DNA of 64,000 bases from Antitrichia curtipendula (GCA_951230915.1 OX579636.1:21325567-21389566), one strand, 5' to 3'. Shown: positions 23,432 to 35,675, numbered from the stretch's first letter. The notes: generated by a model not told the origin, from the sequence alone. Translations and numbers: made by a program.

Positions 23432-24056
23432 GCAGCTTCACCATCCTCACTCACACTCACTCGAAGGTCTGTGTAGAGTCCAATCCAAGATCTGTTTGTA
23501 TCATACACATGATTTTCTAAAGTTTAGTTAGCATTGGTTAATAAGCATTGGTAGGTCCATGATTCATTAGATCAATTGACATGTAGTAGTTGTAGTGTAG
23601 GGCTGGTGTGTAGTGATCATCGATGCTGAAGTTGGCTCAGTGTTTATACTAGATTTCGGAAATCCAAGTGTTCTGTCGAGGTTTGGCTTTCCTTGGTGCA
23701 TTGCCCAAATTGTGGATAGAACTCCAGCTTTGAAGGAGGGATCTTGTTCCTTGCTAAAAGGTTTTGTAGGAAATCAGCAAGATTGTGTGCTATAGTTGAC
23801 TATTCTGGAGTACATGTGCGGATGGTATCACTTGAATTCAAAGTGTAGTTTGTGTACAGCATGTTGCACGATGTGATTTGTGAGACACTCCCTTTGTATT
23901 GTAACCCCAATTTCGTTTGATTGGCGAAATTGCAGTACTTACTATGGTGGCTTGAAACAAAAATCTATAACGGTTCTAGTCTTTTGAATTTCTCTTTTAG
24001 AGATGTAATTGTCTATTTCTTGTGAGTTGTAAAAAAATTTAGATTGTTTGTGAAAT
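23432..24056 (+). other. 3' flank/3' UTR of the pseudokinase gene, source of the 15.3 kb copy
   Basis: Directly follows the stop and is duplicated, inverted, at 15281-15921. A 60-codon frame without an ATG (23613-23795) is preserved without indels in both copies (shared RFGFPWCIAQIVDR and GNQQDC). That may only reflect recent duplication. Confidence 0.6.
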
Positions 24057-24307
24057 CTACGACTTCCCTTGATTCGCTCCTACTTTTATGACGCCAGCTA
24101 ACCCTTGTTTTAAAAAATAGAAATGCCGCCGGCGTTTCTCAGCACTGGTCTTACCGTCTGCCACATAAGCAGCCAGCTAGGCTCGGTAGAAACAAGTCAA
24201 CACTGGTGTGGAAGCACTGGAGCTCTCTTCCGAAACAGCGCACGGAAACACCCCCTACCATAAGTGTATCTGCTCTGTGAATTAAACTTCTTCGTGCTTT
24301 TGCAGTG

Positions 24308-24320
24308 TTAGGGTTTAGGG
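24308..24320 (+). promoter_or_regulatory. Telo-box-like motif upstream of the F-box remnant
   Basis: TTAGGGTTTAGGG (complement contains AAACCCTAAA), a motif common in promoters and leaders of plant housekeeping genes. It lies about 460 bp before the F-box ATG, within the 24.06-24.78 kb region that otherwise shows no gene. Confidence 0.4.
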
Positions 24321-24776
24321 AAATAAGGATTTTAGGCTTTATGTCTTGTGTGGATTGAAGCTTTTAGTTTACGGATTGGAACTTGGCAATAGTGTTGACG
24401 GAAATTTTCAGCGATGTCTGCTGTATCTTTACATTGCGAGGTTATGAGGAAGTACATGTCACAAGGCGCGCATACCTGCACATGTTCGGGTTTCTATTGA
24501 GAATTGGACGAAGAAAACGCGACTTCGAGGTTTTTGAACGCTTGTTCTCGTTGTCCGCCTGGTTTCCTGCATAGAGACGCTTCTGTAATTCGTCACTATG
24601 ACCGATTTTCATTCACGTAACGCTGTTTCGATAACTTGCCTATCAATTGTGTGAGCTGCACCTTAATTAATTGCTGTCTTGGGTTATAGGCTTAAGGAAT
24701 CTCTTGCGAGCCTACCTTGAAGTACGAGCAAAGGCAGTCTTAAGTGCGATTCAACATTAGAGGCTCGTCTTGCAGG

Positions 24777-25694
24777 ATGGAGAGAATGTGGAGAAAACTT
24801 CCTTCGGATTTACTTGAGGTGGTCGTGACGTTTCTTCCAATCGCCTCACTGTGCCGGTTTCGGGCAGTCTCACAGATTCATAAGTCATCCCGACTTTGCC
24901 TCACGTCATGCTCGAGCCTCATCTCCAGAAGAGTAGGTTCTTAATAGTGAGCGGGACATTAATTATCAATTCTCTACCCAGGGGGGTTGGCAGGTTCTGG
25001 ATGTTGCAAGCAAGAGGTTCTTCAATTTAAGCGATGACTTCCTTGCCGCGTTTGTAAAGCAGGAGGAAATTGTGCATTGCCCCCGAATGCGTTCGTGGAG
25101 CTCTCGACGGAGGACCATTCTGGCAGCTGATGGAGGGCTGTTGTGTTTGTCGTATTACATCGACCATGAAAGCAGATCTTCTTGTGATCTGGGAACGCAC
25201 GAGGCACTGCTTGTGTGCAATCCTGTTTTAAAATCTGTCAAGCAGCTTCCGCACTTTGCAGGATGGTCGGAAAGATCTCAATGGGTTGTGATGTCCACGG
25301 ATAGGGATTCGATGGAGTATGAGATCTTTTTTATTACTCTTGCTGAAGACGCCTTGCAGCCAAATGCCGTTTATATTTACGAGTCGAAGACAGCAAGCTG
25401 GAGGGCATCTGTCGCGGTCCCAGGACATCTTAACGCTCTCACTGGACGTCATAAGTCGTCCTCTGCTTCTGTCGTCTTAAAGGATGAATTTGACGTCCTC
25501 TTTTTTGATGATGATGTGCTGCATGCTGATTAGTTTCTTACGATAAGGTGACAGGTGCGTTTTCTGACCTTGGGATTGATATCCCTTGTGTTGGCAATGG
25601 TGTTGACAACTGTCTTAGTCTCTGTGCTCCATAATACATATTCAACAACAAGATTTTCTTTTTCCTTGGCGACTGTGGTGGCCCACAATTTTAG
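24777..25694 (+). pseudogene. F-box protein gene, frameshifted
   Basis: The start ATG (24777) sits one base after a TTGCAG, possibly the acceptor of a leader intron. The first 33 residues are a good F-box (MWRKLPSDLLEVVVTFLPIA, then LCRFRAVS); F-box proteins bind SKP1 in SCF ubiquitin ligases. Reading then has to shift frame to continue as HRFISHPDFASRHARAS, the usual continuation of plant F-boxes, which then meets a stop. A second open stretch (about 24979-25533) encodes a typical C-terminal associated region, with GGWQVLDVASKRFF, LAADGGLLCLSYY and VCNPVLKSVKQLP. Another shift near 25530 leads to YDKVTGAFSDLGIDIPCV and stops. At least two frameshifts plus stops make it a probable pseudogene, unless the assembly has indel errors. 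It resembles single-F-box proteins of the kelch/FBA-like group. Confidence 0.7.
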
Positions 25695-26672
25695 CTTGAA
25701 GAATATATGTAGGTATGCAACCTTAATTCCAGGGTCTAATTTGTTTTGAACTACAAGAAATGATGTGATCTGGTATTACACTTCTTGTTTTGTTGTGATC
25801 TTAGTTATGTAGGTTAAGTGAAGAGATACTTCCTCATAAATGATACTTCCTCATAAACTTGTCCCATTGAAAATATTCTTGGACTCTGTTATGTTAAACA
25901 AACTTGGTTATGAACCTAGGTTTGGTGGGGCATCTAGTGTTTGGAATTACGAGAAAGAGGGCTTAAAAGCAATAGAATTAGGTTATGTGTAGATGTCGAA
26001 ACTCTTGTTCACTAACTGTAGTTCATAACCAATCCTCTTAACCATAGAAGGACGTCCCCTTATCACCAAGGTAGTCAGCCAAAAAGAATCAGATTCTAGG
26101 CTGAATAATTGCCACCCAAAACCCATTAGTGCAGTTTTAATCCTAATCATCAACGTTATAAGACAAAGCTCCGTCATTCAAGCCTCAGTCCTTGGATTCC
26201 TAGTTTGGTTTGGCGACGACTGAGCTTGCTGGGACAAGTTTCAGACAAACGAGAAGGACGGGAGAGCATCTTGCATGTGCACATGATTTCAACGCTATCT
26301 GCATATGGTTTCTTGAAGTGAATTTATTTTTACAACTTCAGAATTGATCTACTTCAAAGAGGCAGTTGTAAGGAAACATTGAAACTCAACATGTCCTATG
26401 TAATTGCAAATGCAATGGTCCACCATGTTCAAAATCACGCAATATATCGATAGCATTCTCTTTCTGTCCCTTGAACTGAGAACTGAAGTTGGAATTGAAT
26501 TTTCACAATTTCAACCTTGATCCACTTCACAAGGAAGACCATGTAAGGATAGCTTGAAACTCTATATGCCATCTCAACTGGTTGAGAACAACCAGTTCAT
26601 TACAAAAGCTCCGAAAGATCTTCTCTCTCACCTGCAAAACAAGCACAACAGAAGTTACAGAACCAAAGCTAA
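25695..26672. other. Convergent intergenic space between F-box remnant and HMA gene
   Basis: No coding region was supported. It should contain the 3' UTR of the minus-strand HMA gene adjacent to 26672; the small frames seen lack domains. Confidence 0.4.
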
Positions 26673-28417
26673 TTAAGAGTAGTTCCCTGAGAGCGCCCCG
26701 AGTCCACTTGCTCGCCCACAATTGCTGCACACAGCATCCGGGTAGCCCAGACACTGTCCGCAACTCACTCGATGCTGCAAGTAATTGTAATTCAGAAACG
26801 GGGGCCACATGGACATCCCCAGCTGGGGACTCCAGGGCATCATCCCGGGTGCCATGACAGGCACAGCCACGTACACAACATTCTCCTCTTCGGGCTCCTT
26901 CTTGTTGTTGTCTGGTTTCGTCACAATCTGTGCTCGCTTATCCACTTTCTTCAGCTTCTTCAGGAGCTGCTTGTGGTTGGGACCTTCCCCGGGGGACTCG
27001 TAGATGGTCAGCAAGTCGTTGGTTTTGTCGGTTTTCAAGTCGAACACTCCTGTACGTGTGCATCAATGGTGAGGGCCGACCAGTGACGGAGAGCTTGAAC
27101 TTTGCAAAATAGTGCAGAACGTAACTTCACTCCTAGTTTTGCAACCACGAAGTGCGGCGACATGGCCAAAAGTCAGTAGAAGTTTGGACGAATCGTATCT
27201 AGGAAGGGTTTGAGAAGATTGAAAGATGTACCACTTGAAAGGTGACAGTATGGCCTACAATATTGGAAGGTAAGACGGTATGTTTGAAGAGTTAGCATGA
27301 TTAGTTTTAGCAATTCAAAGTTTCTATCGAGCACTAGAGGGTCAGCCTTGTTAGCAATCTTGAAACTAGATTTTTGCTGGTATAACGTAAGTACGAGGAA
27401 GATCTAACTTGGTTCTACGAGGAACATGATTGAAGAGTCTTGTCAAGGTTTCACACAACTTCTAGTGAATCTGCTGACAGTGGTTCGATTGATTTGGAGG
27501 ACAGATGAATTGTTTTCAGTCAATAGTGCGCCGCTCATCGATCACCGTGCAGAAGAATACTTCCGACTCTGTAAATGACAACATCCTGTCGGTAGATTGA
27601 AACCTTTTCAATTTGTGTTTTTCACATCTGCGGTTAATAGTACTGATTCTAGGTGTGAGAGGAGTACTTAGACGACCATGATCGAAGCTTGTGACGATGT
27701 TTGCAATCACTCACCAGGCATTCCTCTGATCTCGTCGCCAATTTTCTCTTCACAGCTGTTGCAGCAAAGCCTCATCTTCACCTCCAGCTTCTGCGAAAAC
27801 CAACACGAGAAAACTTTGGTTCAGTTCCCAAGTAGTTGACCATTTATGTACAAAAAGTCAGACATCTCTCAAAGCTCCAAAACTATGCCAGCAAAGTAAT
27901 TTTGTCACTCCGTACCACCAAGAATTCTCCACGGGATGTATAAATACTATCGAATGCACCTAAGAGTCTTGGACCGCGTGATTAGGATTTCCTCTGCATA
28001 TTAATAAAGCACCAGTAACTGTAAACAAACTCACGGATGATCGATTTTACACGAATTTGGATTGTGATTGAACATATATATGAAATGAAATGAAGCCAGA
28101 GTTTCCAACCGGACCTTCAATTTCGAGACATCCGTGGTGGCCTCCCAGTTATGGTAATGTTTAGCCCATTCAGGTATATCATTCTCACTCCTAGCAAAGA
28201 TCTGCACAATTATTTCAGAGTTAAGAAAAAAAGGAGAAGTTTAACGGATCACAGAAAATGAAAACTAGCCCCTCCTCACAAGCAAAAGTGCATCAGCTTC
28301 CGAAGTTCTAGTCACATGTGTTCATTATTATGCAGCCAAAAACTAATTCAAAGACAGGCAGTGATCGATCGAGAGACTACGACTGAGTGTCCTTTAGCTT
28401 ACGGCAGAGGAATCCAT
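26673..28417 (-). CDS. Heavy-metal-associated (HMA) domain protein, 184 aa
   Basis: Four exons with matching phases: 28417-28403, 28201-28115, 27790-27715 and 27049-26673. The first exon encodes only MDSSA; the other junctions use GT-AG sites, and the sum is 555 nt including the stop. Residues about 34-100 form an HMA fold: KLEVKMRLCCNSCEEKI carries the metal-binding CX2C (C44, C47), followed by a beta strand (GVFDLKTDKTNDLLTIY) and the typical end LLKKLKKVDKRAQIV. Such plant proteins bind Cu, Zn or Cd or act as metallochaperones. After the domain come a lysine/acid-rich linker (about 105-118), a Pro/Met-rich segment (about 120-143) and a Cys-containing tail. The tail has CXXC-like pairs (CGQC, CSNC) but no CaaX box, so it is an HPP rather than an isoprenylated HIPP. 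Its N-terminal 33 residues upstream of the domain are unusual. Substrate unknown. Confidence 0.85.
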
Positions 28418-31035
28418 CGATCTCCAAGTTGAAAAGTTTCACCACAAAGTTTCACCAGCCACCGTAACTCCCAAAAAAACAGAATTGGATCCTGAGCAAT
28501 TCTGATCTGCAGTTAATTAAAGAGCCACCAGCATAAGTTAAACGTAACTGTCGAAGGAGAATCAGTTCAAAGCACTTGGCATGGGTCTCAAAAACGATGC
28601 AATCTGCTTTCCACCTCGAGACGCACAATTCAAAAGGCGACCCAACCTAGCCTGCAAATGCAAATGATTTGGCTTGAGTTCCGACCAGAGTCTTTGCTTA
28701 TTTATTTGGGAGGCTACATGTGGGAACGACTTCCAGCTGGAGCTTCAATTCAGACCGCCAGGAAAAAGTCGTGACCGGTCGAGCAAATTCACCCAATCAT
28801 CTAATTGCTGAGTTGGATTTGAAGCCTCCTGGGGAAAGTCTACAGTTTCCCCACTGTTGGGCACTTTCGCTGGAACCCGGTTTCTTTTGACAATTTACAA
28901 CAACAAAAATTTGCAGAAAACTTTGGATTCAACAAAACTCACTCGCTTTTATTAATATTCCTTTTTTGCAATTTCCCAGTCCAGCAATAATTTAACTGAC
29001 TTTGAAAGTTAACATGCTTGAGTAGACTCATTTTTTCTACCCACACCTGATTGAGCTCAGTTAAAATATCGACGAGTTATTAGACCAAGTGTGGGTCTTA
29101 AAGCTTAGTCTACTTAAACATGTTTTTTTGTATGGGTACTTACAACTTAACCTTTAAAGGTCTAAAAAAGTGCAATTCTAGATGCAACATGTTTTTTTGT
29201 GTGTATATTTGACATAGAAGATGCATGGATGGAGGTATATAGCAATGAAAAAAGTTTGTATTTATGTTGAGCTAAATTAAGAAGTTGCAAAGTATTCATA
29301 TGTTTTAAGTGTATGGTGTCATATTTGAGTATGATAAGGTTTAAATGTTGAAATGCCACACCCAAATGGAATATATACTGCGTGTTGATTTTCCAATCTA
29401 ATGGCATATACTTGCCATATTTTAGTAGGTAATTTATATTCTAAGAGACAGTCAAATATGATACTATATATACAATTCCCTATAGACCTTAAGGAGTTTA
29501 AATGGCACTCAAATGAAAGATGCTAATTGTTGAATTATAAATTCAATGGTGTACTATATGTCTTTCCATATTTATTTATATAGTTTATATTTTAGGAATT
29601 AAATACAATACCATATATTCAATTCCCTATAGAACTTTAAGGATTACAGGTGGGGTTCTAAATTTTGGAGGATCATTGCAAGAAGCCGCACCATTCCTAT
29701 TCTCCATCACAATTGGAGTGATGATGTTATCATTTGCTATAAATTTTGAAGCACAAGTCCAATGAACATGAAATTTCTATTGAACATGTCTAACTTGATG
29801 GTAATCTGATCCCTTATTTTTTAGAAATTAAAAAAAATCATTTTATATTGAAAAGTCATTTTTGTTAATTTGTCACACTTTGAGGTTAAGGTTTTTTCAC
29901 TATGTTCTAAAGGAGTCCCAAATTTAATGATATAGATCTGAAATTTTCATAGTCTATTTGCATAGTAGGAAAGCGTATATCTACTAAAGAAAATCTGAAA
30001 ATATATTGTTTTATGTCCTCCACATGAGTGCAAATAGGTGAAATAGCACTTTCATTGCATGCAATTTTTGAATATTGAAGATGGTTCTAAGATCATTCTT
30101 TTAGTAAAATCTCATCACCATTAACTCTTCCCAAACAGACAAATTTTAGTTTTAAAAAAAAAACTTTTCAAATTTTTTGTAAGTTAAAATGTTAAAGTAC
30201 CTATTTTCATGAGATTTTGCACTTTTCTAGTTCTCCTATTCAGAAAAAAATTCTATGATTTCCCTTTCTAGACTACCTTCTTCATAAAGGTGTATACTTT
30301 GGATATATTTTTCATGTTTTTTTAAATTATTTTTAAAATTTTAAAGTAGTCCAAAAAAAATCCATGAGTTGTGCAAACAAGGGTGCTTCTTGCAAGGACC
30401 CTAGAAGCCCAATTGGATCACAACATGGTGTTATTTGATAATTTGACAGAGAAAGTGAACATATCCACAAATGTCCCTTCCCAAAATTATGCCCCAATCT
30501 AAAATACGCCAAGATAGATTTCTAGATTGACTTGGTATGCATATTCAGATAGCTAGTTAATGCAAATTGCAAAAGGGGAGTTTGGAGTTAGAGCATCTTC
30601 ACCAGTAAGCATAAAAACAAGTACACCAGAAGTTCTTTGGTGTGTGACTTTTTGACTTTTAGAACACCCCCACCTTGTTTCCACTTTTCAAGCCTCCACA
30701 TTAGAGAAAATTGTAGGCCTCAGTAAGGTCGCTCCAAAGTGACCAAACCAATCTATTACTTGAAAGTAGGCATGTAGCCACAATGCATAGTCAGATTGTG
30801 TGAATTTTGTGAAGGACGTCAAAACTTCTCAAAAGATGCTAATGACTATAGCAGAGGTCTGTTTAATATTCCCCCGCATGAGCATACAAGGTGATTAATT
30901 GGCAAGTAGATAAAATTCAATCTAATTAATTGAAGAAGTGGATTTTGAAGCTAATTGGTAAAAAAAAATTAGAAATACTAGTGCTTTCAAGCTAACCTTT
31001 GCAAGCCACTTAGTTCAATATACTCGAAGTGGAGA
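28418..31035. other. HMA gene 5' flank, then AT-rich intergenic
   Basis: 28418-28930 is the moderately GC-rich upstream region of the HMA gene. Beyond it the DNA becomes AT-rich. A diverged direct duplication lies at about 29398-29500 and 29550-29645, sharing CATATTT-TA-GTA-TTTATATT and ATTCCCTATAGA-CTTAAGGA blocks. No gene was seen. Confidence 0.45.
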
Positions 31036-31314
31036 AAGAAAGATTTTTATACAAGTGGGATAGTAGTAGGTAAAACAATCCATGTGGGATATACAAATTA
31101 GGATTAATAGGAATTCAACTGCTCAAAATTAAGTAAAAACCAAAAATTGTGTTCAAAGTTGAATTTCAGACCCCATTTAGGCATAGTAGAATTTTTTTTC
31201 TTCAAAAATCTTGAACTAATTAAAGTTGGATAATCAATCTATTTTTCATCTAAGAAAATCTTTTTGAGGTTTAGAGACTCCAATAAAAAGTTATGAACAA
31301 AATTCTAAAAAGAG
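31036..31314 (+). repeat. Single diverged copy of the CACTA-1 inverted-repeat arm
   Basis: Matches the left arm at 1922-2194 in the same order: TTATACAAGTGGG, the GTAAAACAATCCATGTGGGAT block, the GAATTTCAGACCCCATTTAGG block with GCATAGTAGAA, and TTTTGAGGTTTAGAGACTCC. It lacks a second arm or terminal repeats here. Confidence 0.65.
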
Positions 31315-32096
31315 GTGTGTCAAGAAAAACAAAAAAAACATGATGACACTGTAAGTTGAAGTGTAGGGCTTAGATTTTGGGGTAGTGGGCGCTGAAAAAT
31401 GCCAAAGTCTGCAACAGCCTTGGGATAGCTTCCCTGGGCATGCCAAACCAGATTTTCCAGTTCAGTATACTGAGCCCTGGTGGAGATGCTGTTATGCAGA
31501 GCTTAAACAGAACTGTAAAAAAACCCCAACCCTTAGGCAATATAAAAAATGGAATTAAAAAAAAAGGAACTGCTGCCTATCAACTTGAGTGCTTCCGATT
31601 GTCTGTACAACCATATGTTTGGGTTTGGGAACCTTTCTTAGATTTCAGAATCTTTCTTAGATTTCAGAATCTTTCCTAGATTTCAGCCGATCCAACATGC
31701 AAAGGAATGGGCCCTTTCCAAATAGTTTTACCTACGAATTGGAATGCCTGACAATATATATGTGTGTATTTTATCAATTGTTAGTCCTCCAAAGTCCTCT
31801 AAAGCTGCCTGGGAAGATGGGGAATATTCCAGAAAACCCTGGAATTGGAACGGAAAAGTTTTAATCGAATATTCAAAAATAATAATATTGGAAAAAAAAT
31901 CAAGAAATTGTTGTACAATTGAACTTTGGGATGGTATCAATTATTATTATTTTTATATATTATATGTGGATGCTGAAAGATGAAAAAATTTCCACCCAAT
32001 TTTTATTTTTTTAACATTTATGAGAAGCAGCTGCAGCTATTTCTTCACTCCCGTGATACTTGGAGTGGTACTTGATGATATCTGTATCAAAACTCT
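31315..32096. other. Intergenic, no gene recognised
   Basis: Contains frames at 31440-31679 and 31728-31983 without domains, and a short triple repeat of TTAGATTTCAGAATCTTTC near 31639-31685. It may be a decayed repeat. Confidence 0.35.
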
Positions 32097-32508
32097 AAAA
32101 TAGTATGCTCTTAAAGTGACCATTTAAGGGCTGCTCAGCCTTTTTCACAGGCTTGCTTAGACAAAAATGTTTTTACATCATTTTTCAGAGAAAGAAAAAT
32201 AGATGTGGAATCTAACACAAGTGGTTTTGTATTTTTCCAAGCATTTTTGAATTACTTATAAATTTTCAAAGATTCAAGACATAGGCACCTATTTGTGAAC
32301 ATAGGTATTCCAAAATCTGTCCACTTGCAACTTGTAAAGAGATGTGTGGAAATCAAAGAGAATGATTGGCTCTTGCAATAGAAAAACAATTTTTCTTTGA
32401 TACATTCAATTGTTAAACTGGTCCATTTAAGGATCACCCCATTTCCATTCTCCGCTTAAAAATAGGGGCACTTTGAAGAAGATGGGCGCTTTTAGAGCAC
32501 ACTACCTT
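32097..32508 (+). mobile_element. GGTAGT-family MITE, full copy A
   Basis: The inverted ends are CTAAAATAGTATGCTCTTAA (left) and the inverse of CTAAGGTAGTGTGCTCTAAA (right). The interior matches 34918-35325 block for block, for example CATTTTTCAGAGAAAGAAAA, the CCAAAATCTGTCCACTTG block, and GGTCCATTTAAGGATCACC. The end TAAGGT and TA-rich flanks suggest a PIF/Harbinger-like element with a TNA-type duplication, but no exact duplication can be shown. Confidence 0.78.
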
Positions 32509-33073
32509 AGAGGTGATATTTAGGTCAAATTTGGCTATTCAGGGGCTTAAAATACAACATTAATCTGGCTATTTTTTTTTATTTTTTTAAAAATAAAAAA
32601 TAATTAATTTTTTTAAAAATTAGCCAAAGTCATGGCAATAAATTGTGCTTAAAAAGAAACATAGTGTCTCTACTGATTGGAATGTGATATTATGATGTCC
32701 ACACACTCTACAATGAATGTTGCGAGTTCCACGAAGAATGGATTGAACTACATCAAATAGTGAAATTAGATTGCCCCTTAACAATTAAACTGCCTTATTC
32801 CAAGAAAGTTACTTTAATACAAGCCATCAAAATCAACAATTATTTCTACAAATCTTTTTCATTTGTACACATGGAGGTTCATGAGTTCCAATTACAACAA
32901 GTGAACATCTTATTTCTAAAGTAGTGCATTCTTGCACAATAACAGTCAATATATTTATATATTGTCCAGTGTCAAAGAAATTAGTATGAGGCAACCTGAT
33001 TTCACTATTTTTGTGTGCATGTTCTTGATCTATGTGGGGGCATAGTTTGCCATTGTGGAGAGGGGCATTGGTA

Positions 33074-33302
33074 TTAACCTTTAAACGATGGGCTCATAAC
33101 CGTGGGAATCATTTATTTTGTCATCGTGTGAATTGTTGGATTAAAATAATGCAAAAGCACTCATTGGAAGACAAACTATTGTAGATGATCTTCCCTTTTC
33201 ACACAGAATTGGGAGGATGAATAGTTGCGCTTCTGTCCTACAGGGAGAGATTCTTTGCCATTCATCGTCCAGAAAACGTCCTCGGTGACGTTTATGGGTT
33301 AA
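33074..33302 (+). mobile_element. TTAA-bounded MITE, family A, 229 bp
   Basis: TTAA at both ends encloses inverted termini CCTTTAAACG (left) and the inverse of CCCATAAACG (right). It has the same length as the inverted copy at 47070-47298, with about 22 differences by hand count. Termini starting CCC at a TTAA target fit a piggyBac-type non-autonomous element. No coding capacity. Confidence 0.85.
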
Positions 33303-34917
33303 ATTGTTATGTTAGGGACTGTTGTTAGAGTGCCATTTGGGGGAGACTTGGGAGACGAATTGAATATGCTCCATTGGGACTTATCTTCAAAGTCTGTCGG
33401 TATGAAAATACTGTCGACAGAACAGTACAGAGAACAGAGAAGCGCCCCGGGTGAGACAACTGGACTCTTCCTCATTATTTTTTATTTTTTATTTTTTATT
33501 TTTTATTTTTCCATTTCTTTTTAGGCAGTGCAGAAAGCGACAGTCACTGGAAGGATAAAGAAAGCTACTTACTTACATCCATGGAAATGAATGAAATTTG
33601 AAACTTGTGGATGAATTTTCATTAATTCATCCAAAATCATGTATATATTCATTCAAAATAGAGCAATATCATCTCAATATTGGGTGGCAAATGATCGATT
33701 CCATCAACTGAAAAAGCAAGAGTATTTTGCCAAATATTCCCTCAGGAAACAAAATCTCATCGCTTTCTTTAGCAAAAATTTGCTCCAAAAAAACAACCAT
33801 GGGCCTAGATCTCATCCTCCTTAGATTGTTCCAGAAAAAAGATGCCTTCCCGATTTGTATAATGGGTGGGACAAGCACACACCCCTCCCCCAAGAAACAA
33901 ATCCTTTCTTGCATAAGGTAGAAGGCTCAAGAATAGTTCGGGCATTAAGAACCGTCCACCTATAAAATGTACACGATTTGTACATGCTGTATTTTCATAG
34001 CTTTCACTGATGTACAAACAATGTACATTTCAGGGGTGGACGATTTTGGAGCCCTATGCCAGTTCAACTTCAAAAATTTCATAACTAATTTCAAAAAGCT
34101 CCAAAAAATATGAAACGACTTACGGTAAATGCCAAATCCACTTCTCTTTCAAGGAAAATTTACTGAAAAATATTTCAAGAAGTTTCGCCTTCCCAAATTT
34201 CAGTTTCAGCTCTTAGGTGCGCGATTTCTGGACCTGTTACCTTACTCAAATGATTGCAAACTAAGGATCTCAACTGAATCATCTTTCAAACCTCATGTCC
34301 CAAATATGAGTTGTTTGCTGCTCTGCAGTAGCAGCATTAAGGAGGAGTGTTAATCACGTCCAATTGTAGGCCACAATTTGATAGTTTAACAGAGATTAGT
34401 GTAAACTTGCTAATCATTGCACACAAAAAAATTTCAAATTATCCTTTTCCGCATAAATATAGAGATTTGCATGTTTTGAAATTTGGCATGATTATTTAAT
34501 GTCATGATAAGATTCACCTTTGAAAAAACAATGTAAAAAGATTTCTTTCTACAAATTTTATTGCAATTCAAAGGTGATGACCTTGAAATCTGGTTGAAAA
34601 TTACTTGCAACCTTTTGCCCCATAGTGTGCGATCATTGGGCAGCGATATGAAATTTTGCTCCCATCACAATTGAATTGGTAGTTGAATTGTGTTGTTATT
34701 GGTTGATAATTGAAATGATTGTTGTCTAGTTTTCTGGTAAATGGTAGGTTTACTCTAATCAATATGTTATCAATTCCTATTTCAAAGAGAATCCACAATC
34801 ATTTGACTCCCGCTACTACAAGAGCCCCTCACTTGCCATCTAAGTGAGCAAGAGAAAGGTGAGGTGCTTGCAACGCAATGCGCAATTGCTCTAAAAAAGA
34901 GCTTTAGCCGCAATTAA
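33303..34917. other. Intergenic with a small hairpin at 33949-34048
   Basis: 33949-34048 forms an imperfect palindrome: AACCGTCCACCTATAAAATG on the left and the inverse of ATCGTCCACCCCTGAAATG on the right, with ATTTGTACAT-like inner repeats. It is possibly a short MITE. An AT-only run (TTTTTTATT repeats) lies at 33478-33510. No gene was seen. Confidence 0.45.
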
Positions 34918-35325
34918 GGTAGTATGCTCTAAAAGCGATCATTTAAGGGCCGGTCTACCTCTTTCATAGGTTTCCAAGGACAAAAATATTTTTAGATCAT
35001 TTTTCAAAGAAAGAAAAATAGATATGGAACTTAACACAAGTAGTTTCATATTTTTCCAAATATTTTAGAATTATTTAAAAAATTTCAAAGATTTGAGGCA
35101 TACGCACCTATTTGTAACCATAGGTCTTCCAAAATCCGTCCACTTGTAACTTGTAAAGAAATGTGAGGAAATCAAAAACAATGATTGGCTTTTACAATAG
35201 AAAAATAAATTTTCCTCAATTCATTCAATGGCTAAAGTGGTCCATTTAAGGATCACCTCATTTCCATTTTTCAGCTAATAATAGGAGCAATTTGAAGGAA
35301 AGGGACGGTTTTACAGTAAACTACC
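34918..35325 (+). mobile_element. GGTAGT-family MITE, full copy B
   Basis: Starts GGTAGTATGCTCTAAAAGCG and ends with TTACAGTAAACTACC, the degenerate inverse of the start. It is homologous throughout to copy A at 32097-32508. Flanking TAA appears on both sides but offset by one base on the right, so the exact border is uncertain. Confidence 0.78.
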
Positions 35326-35439
35326 GTAATACTTGATTTTGTTATTGTGGAACTAGTATTATAGAGTCTCCTTGTCCAAAATTAAGCCAAAATATGGACT
35401 TTATTGAAGTTCTTCCAAATGTTGGGTGCGTGGAGAATT

Positions 35440-35675
35440 TTAACCCTGAAGGACAGGTTGGTCATTGTGAAAATCATCCTTTTGGGTATTGTGGGAAACA
35501 TTTGCTTAAAAAACACCAAAAGCATTCATTGGAGGTCAAACTAGTGTACATGATCTCCTCTTTTCACACAAAATTCCAAAGATAAACATCATTCTACACT
35601 TCTATCTTACATAGAAGGATTCTCTGTTATGTATTGGACATTTATTAGTGTCTATGACATTCTTCTAGGGTTTAA
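35440..35675 (+). mobile_element. TTAA-bounded MITE, family A, decayed copy
   Basis: Begins TTAACCCTGAAGG and ends AGGGTTTAA. Interior blocks match the 33074 and 41141 copies: AAAGCATTCATTGGAGGTCA, TGATCTCCTCTTTTCACACA, and the TTCTATCTTACATAGAAGGA block. It is much more diverged than the other copies. Confidence 0.65.
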
